DNA of 64,000 nucleotides from Flavobacteriales bacterium (GTDB taxonomy: Bacteria; Bacteroidota; Bacteroidia; Flavobacteriales_F; PHOS-HE28): the NCBI GenBank assembly GCA_020635655.1, contig JACJZI010000011.1:57845-121844 (forward strand). The letters run 5' to 3'. Made by a program: the position numbers and the translations under genes. Positions 8,263 to 16,659 of the stretch are shown piece after piece. A model generated the notes under the pieces. That model searched no databases, had not been told where the DNA came from, and worked only from the letters and a program-made list of their open reading frames with translations. How positions within the stretch are numbered: position 1 is the first letter of the stretch; each line of letters begins with the position of its first letter.

Positions 8263-9372
8263 CTACCGGCCGACGGCACGGAGCAGTGTCCGATGGATGG
8301 TGTCGATGCGGTCGTCCAGACGGAGGTCCCGCTCAGCGATACGCCTTCCCTCAGCGCCCATCCTGGCGGCATGATCAGGCTTCGCGGCCAGGCGGACCAT
8401 GTGACCGGCCATGACGTCGATGGAGCGCTCTTCGCACAGCAATCCGGAGGTCTCGTGCACCACCACATCAGCGATGCCCGCATGCCGTGTCGCGATCACC
8501 GGCAACCCCGCGGCCATGGCCTCCATCACGGCCACCGGAGTGCCCTCCCGGTCGCCACTGGCGGTGGTCACGCTGTGCTGAACAAGCGCGCGGGAACGGG
8601 CCATTTCCGCGGCCACCTCGTCCGGTGAGCCCACGCCCAGCAATTCCACGGACCCCTCGATACCGAGCGCGCCGATCATCTGGCGGACGGACTCCAGGAG
8701 CGGACCATCACCCAGCATGCGCAGACGCAGCCATTGATCGCTTTCGAGGGCGCGGGCGAAGGCGAGCACCACGAGCTGAGGTGCCTTCTTGTCCACGAAG
8801 CGCCCCACGAAAAGGAAGGTCTTGTCCGCCTGTTCGGGACGTCCCGGTCTGAACCGGTCCAGGTCGATCCCACAGACATTGTGAACGACCTTCGAGGGAT
8901 CGGCGCCCAGAGCGATCACGTGGCTTTGCATCTCCCTGGAGACCACCAGGATCGCGGCGGCACCCTTGAGCAGCGCGGTATAGCCATCGTGCTCCCGCAG
9001 GAGCTTTTCGTGATAGGCGTCCACACCATGGAATTGCACCACCAGCGGAATGTCGAGCTCCCTGCAGATCGGCAGCATGGCATCGCCGGTGGGCCCGTAT
9101 TCGGCGAAGACCACTTCGATCCGCGCACGCCGCAGGCGTTCGGTCACCGCCCGGCGCAGCGCACTTTCAGGCCCGATGCCGCGCACACGTCGTACGAGGC
9201 GTGCGCGCAAGGTGTCGGAAAGGAGCGGTGCACCGTCGGCATCCCTCCGGGGCAGGTGGTCGTCCATCAGAACCAGCTTCACCCCCGGCAGCCGTTCGAT
9301 GTGGGCCCGCACGAACGTCTCGCTCCAAGCGCTCCGGTTCGGAGAGATGATCGCGACCCTCGGCTCCGTCAT
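8263..9372 (-). CDS. Family 4 glycosyltransferase
   Basis: The start is placed at the ATG at 9372 (MTEPRVAIISPNRS), 7 bases after the preceding stop at 9380; a longer frame would overlap that gene. The 369-residue product has the family 4 GT-B layout: N-terminal acceptor domain with SAWSETFVRAH, a VQFHGVDAY segment, FLFVGRFVDKKAP at the hinge, and DREGTPVAVMEAMAAG carrying the E-x7-E signature. VGRFVDKKAP and GDGPLL are typical of WcaL and related colanic-acid-type transferases. Substrate unknown. Confidence 0.9.
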   Translation of the reverse strand: MTEPRVAIISPNRSAWSETFVRAHIERLPGVKLVLMDDHLPRRDADGAPLLSDTLRARLVRRVRGIGPESALRRAVTERLRRARIEVVFAEYGPTGDAMLPICRELDIPLVVQFHGVDAYHEKLLREHDGYTALLKGAAAILVVSREMQSHVIALGADPSKVVHNVCGIDLDRFRPGRPEQADKTFLFVGRFVDKKAPQLVVLAFARALESDQWLRLRMLGDGPLLESVRQMIGALGIEGSVELLGVGSPDEVAAEMARSRALVQHSVTTASGDREGTPVAVMEAMAAGLPVIATRHAGIADVVVHETSGLLCEERSIDVMAGHMVRLAAKPDHAARMGAEGRRIAERDLRLDDRIDTIHRTLLRAVGR

Positions 9373-9379
9373 CGTGCGC

Positions 9380-10261
9380 TCATGGTTTGTCACCGGTCCA
9401 GGAACGGAACTTTCGGAGCACGCGTTCGCGGAATCCCGAAGAATGCGCCGACGGTAGTTTCGCCAACTCCCGCTCATGCACGGCGATCGCCTCCATGGCG
9501 GCTCCGTGGTACTTGAAGCCGTGCTGTTCGTCAAGGAGTTTCAGGAGACGGATACGGGCCAGATGGTGGGCCTTTTGTTCCACGGCATCCGCCGCCGTGA
9601 CACCCGCACCATGTTTGCGATACACGCTCATCACCCGGGGAATGCAGAGCAACGGCCCCTGCGCGGCCACCATGGAGAAGATCACCATGTCACCGCTTTT
9701 GATGGTGGCGTACCATTCGGGCAGGATGTGCAAGTGGCTCCGGTACATGAACGCGTTGTGGTGACAAAGCGCATAGGACGAAAAGGTGTCCTCCACCGTG
9801 AAGCGCGTCCTTCCAGCATGCTCACCGATAATACGACCGGGCAGACCCGTATCGTCGAATAATTGCTGCGTATAGTGGAAACAACCGGTCGCATCGGGGT
9901 TCGCCTCCAACAGGTCCACTTGAAGCTGGAGTTTCAACGGATCGGTCCAGTAATCGTCACCTTCGCACAGGGCGATATAGCGGCCATTTGCCGCCTCGTT
10001 CACTATTCGTGTGACCCGACCCGGTGCGTTCGCGAACTGATTGACCTTTTGGAATATCGGCTTGATGATATCCGGGTGGCGGTCCTGGTAAGAACGTATG
10101 ATATCAGGCGTACCATCCGTTGACGCATCATCATGCACGATCACCTCGAACGGCGCGTCCAGGCGCTGCATGAGGAAACCGTCGAGCGCTTGAGCAATAT
10201 AGGCCTCATGCTGGTAGGTAGTGCACAGCACACTGACCAGCGGCTCGCGATCCGCGATCAT
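9380..10261 (-). CDS. Family 2 glycosyltransferase
   Basis: The 293-residue protein has SVLCTTYQHE, HDDASTDGTPDII and CEGDDYWTDPLKLQLQ, the last being a well-known form of the acidic metal-binding motif in family 2 transferases of surface-glycan loci. Its ATG overlaps the stop of the upstream methyltransferase by 4 bases. No membrane helices are evident, so it should act as a peripheral cytoplasmic enzyme. Sugar donor unknown. Confidence 0.91.
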   Translation of the reverse strand: MIADREPLVSVLCTTYQHEAYIAQALDGFLMQRLDAPFEVIVHDDASTDGTPDIIRSYQDRHPDIIKPIFQKVNQFANAPGRVTRIVNEAANGRYIALCEGDDYWTDPLKLQLQVDLLEANPDATGCFHYTQQLFDDTGLPGRIIGEHAGRTRFTVEDTFSSYALCHHNAFMYRSHLHILPEWYATIKSGDMVIFSMVAAQGPLLCIPRVMSVYRKHGAGVTAADAVEQKAHHLARIRLLKLLDEQHGFKYHGAAMEAIAVHERELAKLPSAHSSGFRERVLRKFRSWTGDKP

Positions 10262-11031
10262 ATCAGCTTGCTCTTCAGCACAAAAATGGGGCGGTTCCGG
10301 AACTCTCCGATGGCATCGTTCCGCTCGATGTTCCTTTCACCAAGAGGCTCGTACCGCGTAGCGCCCTCCCTGACCTCCGCAATTCCGATCTCGATCACTT
10401 CCCAATGATCGATCAGCAGTGGCAGCAACCAGGCGATCATTTCACTCTTCGTACCATTGGGAAAGAGCGGCTTGTCATATTGGGTCATCCAGCTGAATCC
10501 GATCTGGAAGATCATGTACCGGGTTTGATCGGCGAACCAATTCAAGTTCTTGACGATCCGGCCTTTCGCCTCCTCAATATCAATATCCTTTTCTCCAAAA
10601 TCGAAACCCACATGATGGAGCACGTTCAATAGCAGGACCACGTCGACGGGTGCCTCCTCCAGAGGATTCTTGAAATCCATGAACTCCTGATGCACCACAA
10701 GCGGTTTGTTGAACATCTCGGCCGCGATCCGCATGAACTCGACATGATCGGCATCGCCTTCATAGCAGATGACCTCCCTGGCCCCGGCCTCAAGTGCTTC
10801 GAATGCGAAATACCCCGTATTGGCCCCGATATCGACGACCCGCTTCCCGCGCATGTCCACCTTTCGGGTGAAGTATTCCATCCGCTCCCTTTCGAACCGG
10901 TCCCATAGCTTGTTCAACTGGCCAGGATCGACCAATTCGGCCAGGAACCCGGGCATGATCTGGTACTGGGAGTGTCTGGATGCGCTTCGGTAGAGGTCTT
11001 TCAACCGTTCGGTCTGTTCCTTGGTGATCAT
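10258..11031 (-). CDS. SAM-dependent methyltransferase
   Basis: This 257-residue class I methyltransferase has motif I VVDIGANTGYFAFEA (about 65-79), an acidic CYEGD (89-93) that would bind the ribose of SAM, and VVLLLNVLHHVGF as the motif IV/post-motif region. It is read from a separate promoter (box at 11092-11099) and coupled by 4 bases to a glycosyltransferase, so sugar or nucleotide-sugar O-methylation is the likely task. It is not FkbM-type, so the locus contains two different methyltransferase folds. Confidence 0.82.
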   Translation of the reverse strand: MITKEQTERLKDLYRSASRHSQYQIMPGFLAELVDPGQLNKLWDRFERERMEYFTRKVDMRGKRVVDIGANTGYFAFEALEAGAREVICYEGDADHVEFMRIAAEMFNKPLVVHQEFMDFKNPLEEAPVDVVLLLNVLHHVGFDFGEKDIDIEEAKGRIVKNLNWFADQTRYMIFQIGFSWMTQYDKPLFPNGTKSEMIAWLLPLLIDHWEVIEIGIAEVREGATRYEPLGERNIERNDAIGEFRNRPIFVLKSKLI

Positions 11032-11091
11032 GTTCGGGGTGCGTCATTTCAGACCGATGAGCGTGATCACAGGCCTGCGAAGTCGAGATGG

Positions 11092-11099
11092 CGAAGATA
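11092..11099 (-). promoter_or_regulatory. -7 box TATCTTCG before the methyltransferase
   Basis: Minus-strand TATCTTCG is 60 bases from the ATG at 11031, inside the 124-base gap 11032-11155, which holds nothing else recognisable. It would give a longer leader than most genes here. Confidence 0.35.
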
Positions 11100-11155
11100 G
11101 CCCTCCAAGGCACCCGGAGGGGTCATGCAATGTGCCGCGCCATGAGCGAATGTGC

Positions 11156-12355
11156 TCAGTTCAAGGCATTGGCAATGAAATCGACCGCAGGTAAGAAGAG
11201 GTGATCCGGTGGTTCATGTTTGATGGGATCGATATCGATCATGACGCTCACCACGATCAAGGCGTAGCTGAAGGTGATGCGCTCCAGGTCACACCGACCA
11301 TTGAAGACCTTGTTCCTTTCAAGCAATCCAAGTGTCCGATCGAATGGGAACCTCCGGAAGAGAACGGCCAGGTCGATGCCCCGAGGACCGATGGCCATTT
11401 TCCCCCAGTCAATGATCCAGGAACGGTCCTTCCCGACCAGTACATTGTTCCGATGGAGATCGCCATGGAGCAAGGTGAACGAGACGGCGGGATCCAGGCG
11501 CTCCAGGACCCGATGTTCGTGCATGAGAGTGATCGCGGACCTGACCGCCTGTTGGACCTCCGGAGCATAGCCTCGATCGTTCACGTTGCGCGCCAACCAG
11601 GAATGGATGGCATCCGCACGACCGGGCCGATCGCAACCCTGGAACGCTGACACCAAATAGGCATGACTGAGGCCGATCTCCAGGGGTCTCTCGCGAAGGT
11701 CCGGGACGACATCCTTCCATGGGAATGCCAGCAGTGCCTGGTATTTGTCCAACAGACCATCGACCGTAGCGTCCCCCATACCATCGACCACCAACGGCAG
11801 ACCCACTACGCGCTCCATGGTAAGCAGGTACAGCTCGGATCGCCCATCCTTGCGCACGTCCACGATGCCAGGGGCCAATGAAGCCATCGCCTTCGAGGCC
11901 GGAGCAACACGCTCGTGGAACAGCAGTTCGGTCCCCATCAGCTCCTCTGTCGTGATCTTGGTCAGGAGTTCCATTGACCTGCCGTTCTTCAGAGTAAGCA
12001 CGTGTCCGAGGAAACCGATGTTCTGCATCGTCGAATTCGGGAAGATGACATACTCCGACCGGATCGACCGTGCATCGAACTTGGCGAGGAGATCTTCCTG
12101 TAACCGCTTTCGCCCCAGGTCCCGGGCAGCCAAGAGCCCTTCCACGATCCTTTCCGCCTCCTTCCTGCGTTCCGCCCAACAGAGGATCTGGACCAGGAAT
12201 AGACTTGCGTAAAGATCCCCAGGGAACAGGACCACCCGTTCGCGCAGTTGCTTCTCCACCGCAGCCCGATCGGCAAGGCCCCATAACGCAATGGAGATCT
12301 CCAGAGCCGTCCTTCGCCCATGTGCATGATCATCGACCGATCCAATGATGTCCAT
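11156..12355 (-). CDS. APH-like phosphotransferase in a polysaccharide locus
   Basis: The C-terminal half of this 399-residue protein has the aminoglycoside-phosphotransferase/choline-kinase catalytic signature: LLHGDLHRNNVLV (Brenner loop, Asp299 and Asn304) and SWIIDWGKM (313-321, metal-binding Asp316), then GPRGIDLAVLF. The first 100 residues form a helical extension with tetratricopeptide-like character (AERRKEAERIVEGLL). Placement between FkbM and SAM methyltransferase genes suggests phosphorylation of a sugar, glycan end or small-molecule substituent, as for WaaP/WahA-like glycan kinases; it is unlikely to be a resistance gene. The substrate is not deducible. Confidence 0.75.
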   Translation of the reverse strand: MDIIGSVDDHAHGRRTALEISIALWGLADRAAVEKQLRERVVLFPGDLYASLFLVQILCWAERRKEAERIVEGLLAARDLGRKRLQEDLLAKFDARSIRSEYVIFPNSTMQNIGFLGHVLTLKNGRSMELLTKITTEELMGTELLFHERVAPASKAMASLAPGIVDVRKDGRSELYLLTMERVVGLPLVVDGMGDATVDGLLDKYQALLAFPWKDVVPDLRERPLEIGLSHAYLVSAFQGCDRPGRADAIHSWLARNVNDRGYAPEVQQAVRSAITLMHEHRVLERLDPAVSFTLLHGDLHRNNVLVGKDRSWIIDWGKMAIGPRGIDLAVLFRRFPFDRTLGLLERNKVFNGRCDLERITFSYALIVVSVMIDIDPIKHEPPDHLFLPAVDFIANALN

Positions 12356-12390
12356 CGATCCGCTACACTATCCAAGACACGACCATCGAA

Positions 12391-13467
12391 CTAGACGAAA
12401 TACATCACGGTCTCGAACACCCCCTGCGTGTAATGGCGGAGGTACAACATGTAATCGGGCACCATTTCCAGTACCGATTCCGGCACCTTCCAGAAGTCCT
12501 GCTGGTGATGGTAAACGCACACGGCCAGGACCGGGCGATGCCGCCGGATCAATTGCTCCGCTCCCCGCAAAGCGTTCAACTCGGCCCCTTCGATATCGAG
12601 TTTGATCATGTCCACACGCTCGATCGGTTCCAGGTCCAGCGCGGTGGTCGTGATCGATGCCCCTCCAGCCTCGGACACCTTGCTCGCGGAGCCCAGGGAC
12701 GCATCGAAATGCAGGATGGTGGCTTCGTTCCACAGGCCCCTGGGAACGAACCGGACATGCGGTACCACCGCCAGGTTCTTTCGCGACAATTCCATCGAGG
12801 CCGCGTTCGGTTCGTAATAGTGGACCGTACCGTGCCCCGGATATCGCCGATGGAACTCCTGGACCGTACCGCCATCGAACCCCCCTCCATCCACGAATAC
12901 CGCGTCGTTCGCGAGGGATACGAAGGTTTCGAAGTACTGCTCGTGCAACCGGTAGGTGAAGCGTTCGAGCCCGCGGATGTCCCTGTTGAGCCGGAAATGA
13001 AGAAGCCCTTCCAACGTGGTCCGCGAGGTGTCGTCGGCCAGACGATCGTGCAACCATCGGTAGCGGGACAGGTCAGCGGGGATCGTATCCGTGGCGCCCA
13101 TGAAATCCACTTCGGGCAATGCCTGCGGGCGCACCAGGCGAAGCGCGAAGTAGTCACAGTAGGTCCGCGGTCCGCGACCCAACAGGTTGTCGCGTGCCTC
13201 CACGGACCTGCCCTCCACGATGCAGTTGAGCAGGGCGCCTCCCTCGGGCACGTTCTCCATGGACACGATGGGGAACCCGTGGAGTTCCTCACCGGCACGT
13301 CGATCGTCGATGAAGCCGGCGACATGCCCGCCCTCGCTTTCGATCAGATGCGCCGCGGCCAGGCCGTACTTGTTCGTTCCCAGGATGTGCACGGCATCCC
13401 GCCCGCTCGCCATGAAGCGGATGGCCGTGGCCGCCACCTCGTTGCGGATATCATCGATGGCCTTCAT
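12391..13467 (-). CDS. FkbM-family methyltransferase
   Basis: The product (358 residues from the ATG at 13467) has an FkbM-type core: VFVDGGGFDGGTVQ (motif I), HYYEPNAASM (acidic motif II), DMIKLDIEGAELNAL, the diagnostic FkbM signature, and a C-terminal HHQQDFWKVPESV segment. The 13467 start overlaps the upstream stop as TGATG, matching the coupling seen in this locus; an ATG 9 bases upstream at 13476 is the alternative. The first 130 residues form an extra Rossmann-like domain (VHILGTNKYGLAA), possibly a sugar-binding or epimerase-like module. Family members O-methylate sugars or polyketides. Confidence 0.85.
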   Translation of the reverse strand: MKAIDDIRNEVAATAIRFMASGRDAVHILGTNKYGLAAAHLIESEGGHVAGFIDDRRAGEELHGFPIVSMENVPEGGALLNCIVEGRSVEARDNLLGRGPRTYCDYFALRLVRPQALPEVDFMGATDTIPADLSRYRWLHDRLADDTSRTTLEGLLHFRLNRDIRGLERFTYRLHEQYFETFVSLANDAVFVDGGGFDGGTVQEFHRRYPGHGTVHYYEPNAASMELSRKNLAVVPHVRFVPRGLWNEATILHFDASLGSASKVSEAGGASITTTALDLEPIERVDMIKLDIEGAELNALRGAEQLIRRHRPVLAVCVYHHQQDFWKVPESVLEMVPDYMLYLRHYTQGVFETVMYFV

Positions 13468-14753
13468 TCCCGCCAATCCATCAGTGCGGCGATGCCGTCC
13501 ACGTCGAACACGGGTATGTTGTGGCGTTCCTTCACCTCCTTGCGTTCGGCGAAGGAGTTGTCGATAAAGACCGCCCTGCCGGGCCGCACGAGATCGCTCT
13601 TCCGCTCCTCCCCGGCCAGGTGGTGGACCTCATCGAACAGCCCCACGTGGATCCGGTGGCGTTCCATGTCCGCTGTCAGGTCGTTCCGGTGCTTCGTGAT
13701 CAGCACGATCCGTTTGCCACGATCCCGCATGTGGTAAAGGAACGACATGGTGAGCGGATCCACGGTGCCGGTCAGGGTGCGGGTCACCGTGTCGTCGTAG
13801 TCGATATAGACCGTGTCGAATTCAAGCTGTGTTCGGTAACGGTTGAACAGGGCCCTGTCCACCTGCAGGTACATGTCGTTCGCCAGCACCTCCACGTCCA
13901 TGTCCAACAGGTCGTAAACGGTCAGCAGGGGAAAATTCACGCCCAATACGCGGTAGAGGTTCATGGTGCCCGCTGCACGCACGGATACCTCCATGAGCTT
14001 GTACGCCCCCTGCGCATCCTGGCGGAGTTGCACATACCAGAGGCCGCGCGGACGAAGCAGGGCGTTCACTTCCTCCAGGATGATGCGCACCTCGTCGGAG
14101 AGCGGCACGGTGGTGGAGCGCGCGCTCACCCCGCCGAACACGCGGTCCCGGGAGCGGGCACCCACGAACCGCAGCCTGCCATGTCTGTCGGTGAAGGCAT
14201 CCACGGTGAGTTCGGTGCCCGGCAGGAATTCACAGATGACCACATCGTCATCCGGGGTGATGCCCTGCAGGTCCTGGGGGCCCTCGGCACGGAACGCACC
14301 CTTGCCCCCCTGACCCCGATCGGGCTTGACGAACACGGGGAAGGCATCGTCCGGCACTGTTCCCGAATAGGTCCGTGGCACACAGGGCAGCCCTTCGAGC
14401 AGGGCATAGGTGGCCCGCTTGCTGCGACAGGTCCGGGCCTGTTCCACCCCGGGTACGGCCACGCGCGCCTTGAGGCGGTCCGCCACTTCGGCAAGATGCA
14501 GGGAAACATCGTCGTGCGTGGGAATGACGACCTGGATCCCCCAGCTTTCCAGCAGCGCGTTGAACCTTTCGACGAAGTCGCGATCGGTAATGGCCGGAGC
14601 GTCGGTAGTATGCTCCCGAAAGACGAACGCACCATGGTCATCACGGCTGGACGCCCCGAAAAGGCGCACGTTCATCACGCCTTTCAAGGCCTGGTGCACT
14701 TCCAACGCGTTCTCCGCACCGCTGGGGTAGACGAGCACGTTGATCCTATCCAT
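13464..14753 (-). CDS. ATP-grasp ligase fused to a HAD-like phosphatase domain
   Basis: This 429-residue protein has two parts. Residues 1-300 form an ATP-grasp enzyme: pre-ATP-grasp Rossmann region, VFVKPDRGQGGKGAF (140-154) as the nucleotide-binding loop, and KLMEVSVRAAGT (252-263) with the metal-binding acidic residue Glu255. Residues 315-429 form a HAD-like domain: VYIDYDDTVTRTL (motif I, Asp318 and Asp320/321), LITKH (motif II Thr353) and VFIDNSFAERKEV (motif IV). ATP-grasp enzymes join carboxylates to amines through acyl-phosphates. The context (WbqC upstream, FkbM downstream) points to modification of an amino sugar with an amino acid or similar group. This is inference; the fusion is seen directly. 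Confidence 0.8.
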   Translation of the reverse strand: MDRINVLVYPSGAENALEVHQALKGVMNVRLFGASSRDDHGAFVFREHTTDAPAITDRDFVERFNALLESWGIQVVIPTHDDVSLHLAEVADRLKARVAVPGVEQARTCRSKRATYALLEGLPCVPRTYSGTVPDDAFPVFVKPDRGQGGKGAFRAEGPQDLQGITPDDDVVICEFLPGTELTVDAFTDRHGRLRFVGARSRDRVFGGVSARSTTVPLSDEVRIILEEVNALLRPRGLWYVQLRQDAQGAYKLMEVSVRAAGTMNLYRVLGVNFPLLTVYDLLDMDVEVLANDMYLQVDRALFNRYRTQLEFDTVYIDYDDTVTRTLTGTVDPLTMSFLYHMRDRGKRIVLITKHRNDLTADMERHRIHVGLFDEVHHLAGEERKSDLVRPGRAVFIDNSFAERKEVKERHNIPVFDVDGIAALMDWRE

Positions 14754-14798
14754 GGGTCCGGCGTTCGGTATGCATCGCGTGCCGCGTTTCCATCCGCA

Positions 14799-15539
14799 TC
14801 AATTGGTGAAGAGTTCGTACCGGTCCAGGAGCGGGTCCAACCGATCGAAAGGAACGTGCAACAATGCATCGAGCATGGAGAGTCCGCTGAGCGCGCCGCC
14901 CGGCCTGGGATATTCCATGGTCACCGGCTTCAGGAAGCGTAGGGACAGGCCGCGTTGCCTCCACCGTTCGCCTGAATAGAGCGTCGTGCCGCCCTGGGAT
15001 TGGATGTAGTCGCGGATACCGAGCCGGTCGCAGATATCGAACAAGCGCTCCTCCCGCTTCAGGTCCGTACGCAGGTCCAGTCGGGAGCTGAACAGGAACT
15101 CCACGGATCGGCCCAGGCGGGCCATGGGCAGACGCACCGATCGCGCGGCCAGTGTGCTGATACGATCGTCCTCGAGTTCGAGCACCTCATGGAGCACCGC
15201 CCTGCCCTCGGCGAAATTCGCCGCCTTCGCGTAGTTCTGATCGATGGTGCGCAGGAACCGTTCACGCCAGCGCGGATACAGCCCCATGTCGATCCGCACC
15301 TCATCGATGCGCTTGTTCGGGCTCGCGCCGGAAAGTGGCACGGTGAAGAGCAGGTCCCTTCCACCGACATGCAGCTTGTTGCGGGCGATGAAGCCGCCCT
15401 TGATGAACTGGACGTCATCGTAGAATATGAACCGTTCCACGGCCGCGGCCAGCTGGTAGTAACCAACATAGGGAAAGAAGTACGGCTGCATGATGGCCGT
15501 CCTTCCGGTCACGTCGATCGGTCTTTGGATGGTCGTCAT
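14799..15539 (-). CDS. WbqC family protein
   Basis: The protein from the ATG at 15539 (246 residues) contains AIMQPYFFPYVGYYQL, FIFYDDVQFIKGGF, RNKL and FTVPL, all typical of the WbqC family found in O-antigen and capsule clusters. The biochemical role of WbqC proteins is not firmly settled; association with amino-acyl or amide-linked sugar decorations has been proposed. A perfect -7 box sits 56 bases upstream. Its neighbour downstream is the ATP-grasp/HAD fusion, a pairing that suggests joint work on one glycan decoration. A longer in-frame extension upstream of 15539 would cross the promoter and is rejected. Confidence 0.88.
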   Translation of the reverse strand: MTTIQRPIDVTGRTAIMQPYFFPYVGYYQLAAAVERFIFYDDVQFIKGGFIARNKLHVGGRDLLFTVPLSGASPNKRIDEVRIDMGLYPRWRERFLRTIDQNYAKAANFAEGRAVLHEVLELEDDRISTLAARSVRLPMARLGRSVEFLFSSRLDLRTDLKREERLFDICDRLGIRDYIQSQGGTTLYSGERWRQRGLSLRFLKPVTMEYPRPGGALSGLSMLDALLHVPFDRLDPLLDRYELFTN

Positions 15540-15595
15540 GGAAAGGTGTTCCTGCGATGCGGCCCGCAGGCATCGGAGGACCGCCGAAAGGCCCG

Positions 15596-15603
15596 CAAAG
15601 ATA
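15596..15603 (-). promoter_or_regulatory. -7 box TATCTTTG before the WbqC gene
   Basis: Minus-strand TATCTTTG, full match, in the divergent gap 15540-15670. It probably drives the WbqC, ATP-grasp/HAD and FkbM genes and perhaps the APH-like gene. Confidence 0.55.
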
Positions 15604-15653
15604 ACAGGCCCCACCGGGGGGGCTGCACCTGCCGCGCGATGCAAGCGAACCGG

Positions 15654-15661
15654 CATCTTTG
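15654..15661 (+). promoter_or_regulatory. -7 box CATCTTTG before the DegT-like gene
   Basis: CATCTTTG (one mismatch) ends 9 bases before the ATG at 15671, divergent from the WbqC promoter 50 bases away. Confidence 0.4.
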
Positions 15662-15670
15662 CAGACACAC

Positions 15671-16645
15671 ATGGCGGGCATGCGGACCACATTCGGCGGA
15701 TATCTGGGACCCGACATTTTCGGTGATGCCACCCCCCTGCCGGCCGAAGGCGTTCTCCTGAGCACGGGGCGGGCATGCATCGCAGCCGCAGTGCGAGCAG
15801 AACGACCGCAACGTCTTTGGGTCCCGCACTATATCTGTGATTCGGTGATCGATCCGGACACGGTGGGTGATGTGCAGCTGGCCCATTACACCATCGGGAA
15901 CGACCTCCTGCCGGACAGGCCGCCTTCGCCGGAGGCCGACGACATGATCCTGCTCGTCAACTATTTCGGCCTTCTGACCGAACAGCTTCGTCCATGGGCC
16001 GAAGTATGGCGCGAACGCTGCATCATGGACCATTCCCAGGCCTTCTTCGCAGGACCGACGGCGGGCGGCTGGACGTTCAACAGCGCCCGGAAGTTCTTCG
16101 GTGTCGCCGATGGCGCACTGCTCTTCCCGCCCTCGGAACCTGTGGTTCCGAGGGAAAGGAACACGACGCCGATCACCACACATCTGCTCCTGGCGCTCGC
16201 GGGAGAGCAGGGCATGGGGCTGGCATGGCATCGGTCCAACGAAGCTTCCATGAGCGCGGCCTTCCGCGGATGCGCGGTGGAGTCCGAAGTGATGCTCCTC
16301 CACACCGATCGCGATCGGGTGCGTCGTGCCCGCACGGAGAACTTCCTCCGTCTGCACCGGCAGCTGGCCGATCGGAACGAGCTGCGCATGCACACCACGG
16401 CAGTGGAAGGCCCCTTTGCCTATCCGTTGCTGCTGCCCGTGCCGATCGACCATGGGGTGTTGCATCGGTCGGGGATCTTCGCCCCCATGCTCTGGCCCGA
16501 GGTCCTATCGCGACCACAGGTGCCCGCGTTCGAGCGTTCGCTCGTCCAACGCCTGGTGGCCCTGCCCGTGGACCAACGGTACGACCCGACCGATATGGAC
16601 AGGATGGTGGACCGGCTGATCGGGATACTCGATCACCAGGGGTAG
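15671..16645 (+). CDS. Diverged DegT/DnrJ/EryC1-like PLP-fold protein
   Basis: This 324-residue protein is the only plus-strand gene inside the polysaccharide locus. It keeps the landmarks of the DegT/DnrJ/EryC1 aminotransferase fold: STGRACIAAA (about 31-40, PLP-phosphate loop), IMDHSQAFF (118-126, the Asp that pairs with the pyridine nitrogen) and FNSARKFFGVADGALL (136-151), where Lys141 takes the place of the PLP lysine. It is shorter than the usual 360-390 residues and much diverged from the DegT gene next to it. It could be an aminotransferase or a non-catalytic relative acting on an amino or keto sugar. ATG 15671 is chosen over a TTG 12 bases earlier that overlaps the -7 box; ATG 15680 is another option. 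Confidence 0.68.
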   Translation: MAGMRTTFGGYLGPDIFGDATPLPAEGVLLSTGRACIAAAVRAERPQRLWVPHYICDSVIDPDTVGDVQLAHYTIGNDLLPDRPPSPEADDMILLVNYFGLLTEQLRPWAEVWRERCIMDHSQAFFAGPTAGGWTFNSARKFFGVADGALLFPPSEPVVPRERNTTPITTHLLLALAGEQGMGLAWHRSNEASMSAAFRGCAVESEVMLLHTDRDRVRRARTENFLRLHRQLADRNELRMHTTAVEGPFAYPLLLPVPIDHGVLHRSGIFAPMLWPEVLSRPQVPAFERSLVQRLVALPVDQRYDPTDMDRMVDRLIGILDHQG

Positions 16646-16659
16646 GTCCAACAGAGGTA

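Noticed and set aside
11156..12355. Aminoglycoside resistance gene
   Set aside because: Only the catalytic core resembles APH; the N-terminal extension and glycan-locus context argue for a biosynthetic kinase.
12433..14942. Two long plus-strand open frames over the FkbM and ATP-grasp genes
   Set aside because: They are shadows of conserved minus-strand genes and show no family signature.
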